NCBI GenBank assembly: GCA_002506255.1
Contig: DAXF01000092.1
Span: forward strand, 432-7,264
Direction of reading: 5' to 3'
DNA length: 6,833 bases
DNA from: Methanomassiliicoccaceae archaeon UBA367
GTDB lineage: Archaea; Thermoplasmatota; Thermoplasmata; Methanomassiliicoccales; Methanomethylophilaceae
Position numbers and translations under genes: made by a program. Position 1 is the stretch's first letter. Each line of letters begins with the position of its first letter. This document shows, in pieces, positions 5,041 to 6,833 of the stretch. The notes below the pieces were generated by a model. It was not told the origin of the DNA, did no database searches, and was given only the letters and a program-made list of their open reading frames with translations.

Positions 5041-5509
5041 GAAGCACCACCTCCCCGGGCTTTCGGAGGGATGCGGAGAGCCACAGATCCGAGTCGGGCC
5101 CCTTGTATTGCATCCTCTCCGAGAACTCAGCATCTCCTATCAGTCTCCCTCCGCGGATCACGGCCTCCCGTCTCTCTTCCAGGAACTCGGTCACGAGCAT
5201 ACACCGCACTATCCTCCTGCACTGATAGACGAAGAGGATCTGCTCTTCTGTGAGAGCGCTGTTCTCCAAGTCGTCATCACAGAAGATGACGTCAGGGGCG
5301 GCATCGAGGAGAGCGATGAACGAATCAATATCAATGCTCTCGCAGAGCTCTTCCAGGTCACTCTCGTTGATCTCCACTACAGACTGATACATCTGGTCAA
5401 CCACCCTTACCTCCGGATAGGAAGACCCCAGGAGGGCCATCTCCTGAGTCGAATTATTCGGATACGGCATCATCCTCGGCCCTGTCTGTTGGTACGGCAT
5501 CTTCATCAT
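5033..5509 (-). CDS. Unrecognised acidic soluble protein (158 aa)
   Basis: No family is recognised. The N-terminus (1-30) is Met/Pro/Gln-rich and probably flexible (MMKMPYQQTGPRMMPYP). The centre (45-92) is strongly acidic and helical, with ESDLEELCESIDIDSFIALL and a DDD run near 78-80. The region 91-125 mixes hydrophobic and basic residues (ILFVYQCRRIVRCMLV). No true transmembrane segment or signal peptide is evident. The start is taken as the ATG at 5509 because GGGGGTG lies 5 bases upstream; the neighbouring ATG at 5506 is nearly as good and the GTG at 5515 is inside the ribosome binding site. The gene overlaps the 3' end of the preceding membrane-protein gene by 56 bases, unusually long for this operon, so the flexible N-terminus and the acidic tail of the neighbour share DNA. 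Confidence 0.65.
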   Translation of the reverse strand: MMKMPYQQTGPRMMPYPNNSTQEMALLGSSYPEVRVVDQMYQSVVEINESDLEELCESIDIDSFIALLDAAPDVIFCDDDLENSALTEEQILFVYQCRRIVRCMLVTEFLEERREAVIRGGRLIGDAEFSERMQYKGPDSDLWLSASLRKPGEVVLRG

Positions 5510-6383
5510 TCTCACCCCCTCTTCTATTCCTTATCGCTTTCATTCTCTCCCGGATGTTATCTATGTACTCCGGGCCATCCACATTCAGGGAGAACATCTC
5601 CTGTAAAACCTTGGCCGCAGTACCATATGCGGCATTGTTCGCCTCAACTGTTACGCGTGTGCTCTTGCCCTTCTCCTTGACCGCCATGGCGAGAGCTTCA
5701 TGATAGGTGTCCGTCTTCACCAGGAACGTGTTCGGGTCCTCAATCGCCGATTCTGCGAAGTATATCTCATGGATCTCTATCCTGGGATGGAGAAAGTACC
5801 TGGGCATCTCGACTGTGGTCCCATCGTCAAGTATCCTCCTCTTGGTCCAGTACTTGAACAGCGGAGCCGTACCCTCGCCCACAAGGTGGCTCTGCGCCAC
5901 ATACGCGTTCACGCTCACAGACCAGAAGCGGTTCGAGGTACTGTGGGATCTGGTCCTGCGTGCGAACTGCAGGTCCATAGTGAGTGGCCATCTCGCACCC
6001 AAAAGGGAGAGAACACAGCCCATGAAGGTCTGCGGCATCATGTATCTGCCGCCGTTATGATAGTAGTAGAAGATCATTCCTGCTTCAGAGTTATTGTACT
6101 CATCGATGAGATCTATGGATACATTATCGCCGGGGTCTGCCATGGAGTATCCTACCGGATAGCCCAATATCAGGCAGATCACGGCGGCCTGAACGGGCAC
6201 GGATAGGAGTATCGGATAGAATAGTATCCCGAGTGTGACCAGAGCGATCTCCGTGACTATCATCCCTACCCATATCGGGCATCTGAATACCAGTCCCTGC
6301 CGGGTTATCGAGCGGCAGAAGTATCCTACTATGCTGCCTAATACGGCCAGCCCGAATCCCGCCATTATCAAGGTGAAAGTCAC
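5454..6383 (-). CDS. Membrane-anchored protein with three N-terminal helices and a large soluble domain (309 aa)
   Basis: Hydrophobic helices lie at about 3-22 (FTLIMAGFGLAVLGSIVGYF), 36-60 (including a GMIVTEIALVTLGILFYPIL core) and 64-82. A soluble domain of about 225 residues follows, containing an aromatic patch IFYYYHNGGRYMMP (104-117) and a charged, probably disordered tail (NRRGGENDEDAVPTDRAEDD). The reading frame is open much further upstream, but those residues are a Cys/Arg/Asp-rich shadow of the neighbouring gene. The GTG at 6383 is chosen because it overlaps the previous stop as GTGA and has AGGTGG just upstream; the ATG at 6401 lacks any ribosome binding site. The family is not recognised. 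Lying between small membrane proteins and a Zot-like ATPase, it could be the membrane scaffold or docking protein for that ATPase, or a virion membrane protein (inference). Confidence 0.7.
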   Translation of the reverse strand: MTFTLIMAGFGLAVLGSIVGYFCRSITRQGLVFRCPIWVGMIVTEIALVTLGILFYPILLSVPVQAAVICLILGYPVGYSMADPGDNVSIDLIDEYNNSEAGMIFYYYHNGGRYMMPQTFMGCVLSLLGARWPLTMDLQFARRTRSHSTSNRFWSVSVNAYVAQSHLVGEGTAPLFKYWTKRRILDDGTTVEMPRYFLHPRIEIHEIYFAESAIEDPNTFLVKTDTYHEALAMAVKEKGKSTRVTVEANNAAYGTAAKVLQEMFSLNVDGPEYIDNIRERMKAIRNRRGGENDEDAVPTDRAEDDAVSE

Positions 6384-6625
6384 GCTACCACCTGTGCCCA
6401 TATAACCGTCGAGAGGAGCGTTATCCCCAGTATCAGTCCGAGCCTCACATTGCCGCTCATGCCGGCATAGAATATGCCCATGATCTGCGCGGCCATCATG
6501 ACATATGCCCCATACTGAGCAAGGAAGGCCACGATCGTCTCTATCGGGAACATAAACAAGGCCAAGGCTCCGCCGAGCCCGAATATCACCAGCGCCCCTA
6601 AGACTATCGTCACCGGTGAGGCCAT
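6380..6625 (-). CDS. Small three-helix membrane protein (81 aa)
   Basis: Almost the whole protein is hydrophobic, with segments at about 4-27 (VTIVLGALVIFGLGGALALFMF), 30-54 (IVAFLAQYGAYVMMAAQIMGIFYAG) and 61-80 (LGLILGITLLSTVIWAQ). There is little charge outside E29 and R61-type loop residues. The ATG at 6625 overlaps the upstream TGA as TGATG, and GGGGAGG lies 7 bases upstream, so the start is well supported; a GTG one codon earlier is possible. Its stop is overlapped by the next gene. Small, abundant membrane proteins at the head of such operons are often virion membrane or coat proteins in enveloped or filamentous viruses, or pilin-like subunits in transfer systems. No specific homology is recognised. 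Confidence 0.75.
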   Translation of the reverse strand: MASPVTIVLGALVIFGLGGALALFMFPIETIVAFLAQYGAYVMMAAQIMGIFYAGMSGNVRLGLILGITLLSTVIWAQVVA

Positions 6626-6833
6626 CACAGCACCTCCCCTGCCACAAGGACCAGAATCACAAGTATGATCAGCAGTACGAGGACACCCCTCAGCCTGACC
6701 ACTGCGGACAGTATGCTAACCAGTATCTTGCCGAAGTTGGTCTTCCAGGCCAGCAGCGCCAGCCCTATGACGATCACCAAAGAGATGATAGGCTCAGAGT
6801 TCGCAGTCAACCAAGACTCAATAGCCGTGAGCA
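6625..6833 (-). CDS. Small two-helix membrane protein, 5' end at or beyond window edge
   Basis: The frame is open to the right edge. A TTG start at 6810 would give 61 aa, but it has no ribosome binding site. The first complete codons at the edge read LTAIESWLTANSEP, and the two bases before them are TG, so one more base would complete an ATG, GTG or TTG start of a 69-aa protein; alternatively the gene continues upstream. Two hydrophobic helices are visible: IISLVIVIGLALLAW and LRGVLVLLIILVILVLVAG, separated by a short basic loop (KTNFGK). The stop overlaps the start of the next membrane gene as TGATG, so it is in the same operon. Like its neighbour it may be a virion membrane or pilin-like component; no family is recognised. 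Confidence 0.65.
   Translation of the reverse strand, partial: LTAIESWLTANSEPIISLVIVIGLALLAWKTNFGKILVSILSAVVRLRGVLVLLIILVILVLVAGEVL

Noticed and set aside
5041..5133. Upstream extension of the 117-aa protein
   Set aside because: The extra residues are a shadow of the preceding gene and the good ribosome binding site points to GTG 5040.
5108..5680. Plus-strand frame of 190 codons
   Set aside because: Ser/Pro/His/Leu-rich composition typical of an antisense shadow of two minus-strand genes.
6384..6647. Upstream extension of the 309-aa membrane protein frame
   Set aside because: These residues overlay the small membrane gene in another frame, are rich in Cys, Arg and Asp, and have no ribosome binding site; the GTG at 6383 does.

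Overview
The window looks archaeal. Ribosome binding sites in the right-hand operon are strong GGAGGTG-type motifs. The isolated left-hand genes have no such motif; each has an AT-rich TATA-like box about 26-28 bases before its start codon, as expected for leaderless archaeal transcripts. Moderate GC and this mixture would fit a Euryarchaeota/Thermoplasmatota-type host, possibly a methanogen, but no host marker gene is present and the lineage is an inference. All supported genes lie on the minus strand, so transcription runs from right to left.

Right and central part (about 2013-6833): a tightly packed operon of nine genes. In transcription order these are a two-helix membrane peptide (cut by, or starting exactly at, the right edge), a three-helix 81-aa membrane protein, a 309-aa protein with three N-terminal membrane segments and a large soluble domain, two unrecognised soluble proteins (158 and 117 aa), a 376-aa Zot/HerA/FtsK-like P-loop ATPase, two very basic small proteins (81 and 68 aa), and a 370-aa basic protein with a phage-like RDELGRFA motif and an HExxH zinc-protease motif. 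Successive genes overlap or are separated by only a few bases. Small membrane proteins, a short translocase-like ATPase, basic nucleic-acid-binding-like proteins and a protease together suggest the assembly and packaging module of an archaeal virus or integrated provirus, probably non-tailed, or less likely a conjugative element. No capsid, terminase, integrase or replication gene is visible here, so this is an inference.

Middle junction (about 1590-2012): a small HTH regulator (1705-1986) follows the operon with its own TATA-like box and a perfect 8+8 inverted repeat just before its start, so it is probably autoregulated. Beyond it, 1590-1704 is non-coding and carries a good TATA box and a 12-bp perfect palindrome.

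Left part (1-1589): more AT-rich. An intact membrane O-acyltransferase gene (190-1284) is flanked by two direct repeats, at 92-172 and 1323-1403. Both encode the same C-terminal peptide ending GKTLEEFCGEDLPDY(A/V)VYY. The right copy is part of an 88-codon start-less gene remnant with two HTH-like segments; the left copy is only a tail. This looks like a family of paralogous DNA-binding genes broken by recombination, with the acyltransferase lying between the two tails. Bases 1-91 hold nothing I can identify.
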